DNA of 24,429 bases, from contig JALHTN010000453.1 of assembly GCA_022865865.1 (NCBI GenBank), positions 1-24,429 on the forward strand, written 5' to 3'. The DNA comes from Anaerolineales bacterium (GTDB lineage Bacteria > Chloroflexota > Anaerolineae > Anaerolineales > UBA4823). Positions 23,263 through 24,429 of this stretch are shown in pieces (the first letter of the stretch is position 1; the number at the start of each line of letters is the position of its first letter). The position numbers were made by a program, and so were the translations under genes. Under the pieces are notes generated by a model that worked only from the letters and a program-made list of their open reading frames with translations, searched no databases and was not told the DNA's origin.

Positions 23263-24417
23263 TTACCCAGTGCCTGTTAATGCAGAATCATTGATTGCAT
23301 TTAGAAAAGTAACAACCATTTGCTCAATATTGACCTCATTTTGAACAATTTGATATGAGCACTTTCCCATTTGTCGTAATCGAGCTGGATTCGAAAGCGC
23401 CAGTATGAGTGTCTCTCGTAAAGCTTGCTCATCGTTTGGGGGGATTAACCATCCATTTTCAGGCTTGACTAAATCACCTTGAGTGCCATCCCCCTCGGCA
23501 ACAATCACTGGTAAAGCATATGACATGGCTTCTTGTACTGCCAATCCTCCTGTACCTGGTAAGACGAATAAATCAGCCTTTTGAAAAATATTTGCTAATT
23601 CACCACCACCTTTTCTTCCTGTAAATTTAGCCTTTGGATAAATCTCACTGGCCAATAATTCCAAATTTTCCTTCATTGGTCCATCCCCAACAATCCAAAG
23701 CATAGGCTGCAAAATTTCTGGGAGAGCAGAGCATGCACGTAGAAGAATATCTATTCTCTTCCGGGTTTGAATTCGACCAACAAAAAGGACGACCGGACGA
23801 CCATTAAAATGAGTAGATCGCTCTAAAGGGGATCCTTTCGGGTGCTTCGCAACAGCGTTTGATGCCACATATACCGGTTGATGTGGGAATGAAATCTCTT
23901 TATATTCCCTTGCCCCTTTGTGGCTATACGCAATCAAGCCATCTAACCTTTTCAGCATTCTTCCCCTCAAGTAGCTCCGGAAATCTTTATTGATCCTCCC
24001 TCCTGGTGATTTTGGGCTGTCAATCAGCGGTGCCCCCAATCCCCATCCAATCACTGGTTTACCTCGAGCATGCATCCATTGGATTCCCTTGTTCGTGCTC
24101 AAATATCTGGGATTTGCTTCCACGACTAAAACATCTGGTTTCCAATTCTCCAGCCAATTAATTAATCCCCCTTGCCAGAGGAAATAGTAGGAAGATTGGA
24201 CATCTCGAAAATGGTAGTTTCTGGATTCCACAAATTCTGCTACTTTTAGGTTACTCGTTGTTGGAATTGATTCTTGAGGCTGCACATCTCCCGCAAATAT
24301 ACAAAGCCCATCTTCACATGCCTGGGCCAGTAGATCGAAAAAATCCACCCGGTAAGTCGGTAGAACCCGCTGTTGTATTCCCAATCTTCCAGGAAAAACA
24401 CTGCTTTTGCTATTCAC
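23263..24417 (-). CDS. GT4-family glycosyltransferase (5' end may lie outside window)
   Basis: A 384-residue GT-B fold enzyme if the GTG at 24417 is the start. The N-terminal half includes RLGIQQRVLPTYRVDFFDLLA, common in this group, and VLVVEANPRYLST. The C-terminal half has VLFVGRIQTRKRIDILLRA, LWIVGDGPMKENLEL, FVLPGTGGLAVQEAMSYALP and GWLIPPNDEQAL, the donor-binding half. There is no ribosome site before the GTG and the frame stays open to the window edge (four more codons), so the real start may be further upstream. It precedes the other GT4 gene by 3 bases. Both could build the same surface glycan. Substrates unknown. Confidence 0.85.
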   Translation of the reverse strand: MNSKSSVFPGRLGIQQRVLPTYRVDFFDLLAQACEDGLCIFAGDVQPQESIPTTSNLKVAEFVESRNYHFRDVQSSYYFLWQGGLINWLENWKPDVLVVEANPRYLSTNKGIQWMHARGKPVIGWGLGAPLIDSPKSPGGRINKDFRSYLRGRMLKRLDGLIAYSHKGAREYKEISFPHQPVYVASNAVAKHPKGSPLERSTHFNGRPVVLFVGRIQTRKRIDILLRACSALPEILQPMLWIVGDGPMKENLELLASEIYPKAKFTGRKGGGELANIFQKADLFVLPGTGGLAVQEAMSYALPVIVAEGDGTQGDLVKPENGWLIPPNDEQALRETLILALSNPARLRQMGKCSYQIVQNEVNIEQMVVTFLNAINDSALTGTG

Positions 24418-24429
24418 TTGGGAAAGCCA

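Noticed and set aside
1..24429. CRISPR array, insertion sequence, phage gene, tRNA or rRNA
   Set aside because: No direct-repeat array, transposase-like frame, terminal inverted repeats, cloverleaf or rRNA sequence could be seen by eye.

Overview
The window looks like a chromosomal piece of a bacterium of the phylum Chloroflexota, probably Anaerolineae-like. This rests on family resemblance, not on a marker gene. The pointers are an anti-sigma-like protein with a long Thr/Pro-rich stalk behind an ECF sigma factor, late futalosine-pathway menaquinone genes of the MqnL/MqnP type, a fused E1 2-oxoacid dehydrogenase, and paired roadblock and V4R proteins. I see no rRNA, tRNA, CRISPR array, insertion sequence or phage gene. 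Coding density is high, and gene order suggests a stable core region rather than an island.

Layout. (1) 1-1551 (-): 5' part of a TadE-like pilin-type protein fused to at least three Calx-beta domains; it runs off the left edge. (2) 3641-1877 (-): ECF sigma factor and its membrane-anchored partner, ending at a hairpin terminator. (3) 3824-6030 (+): a YabE/RpfB-like cell wall protein overlapping ksgA. (4) 7887-6035 (-): roadblock/LC7 protein, V4R-domain protein and a dolichol-phosphate-mannose-synthase-like glycosyltransferase. (5) 8102-13026 (+): mqnL, a complete three-gene NitT/TauT-type ABC importer, and mqnP. (6) 13082-14266 (+): L,D-transpeptidase. (7) 14539-16548 (+): membrane Fe-S oxidoreductase with a NarI-like anchor and two CCG domains. 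(8) 16776-21928 (+): fused E1, E2 and E3 of a 2-oxoacid dehydrogenase complex, closed by a strong terminator. (9) 24417-22075 (-): two GT4-type glycosyltransferases.

How the parts may fit together. Regions 5, 7 and 8 read as one respiratory theme: branched-chain (or other) 2-oxoacids are oxidised to acyl-CoA by E1/E2/E3, later acyl-CoA oxidation would yield reduced electron transfer flavoprotein, the Fe-S membrane protein could pass those electrons to quinone, and mqnL/mqnP make the menaquinone. Regions 1, 2, 3, 6 and 9 concern the cell surface.

The most striking non-coding signal is a pair of matching sites, GTAACAA-N12-AGCGTT, one upstream of the ECF sigma gene and one upstream of the TadE/Calx-beta gene. 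Spacing is identical and I found no other copy by eye. It looks like the promoter of this sigma factor, so the surface protein may belong to its regulon. Several genes (6802-, 12163+, perhaps 3641-) have a -10 element placed so that the transcript would begin at or next to the start codon, i.e. leaderless mRNA.
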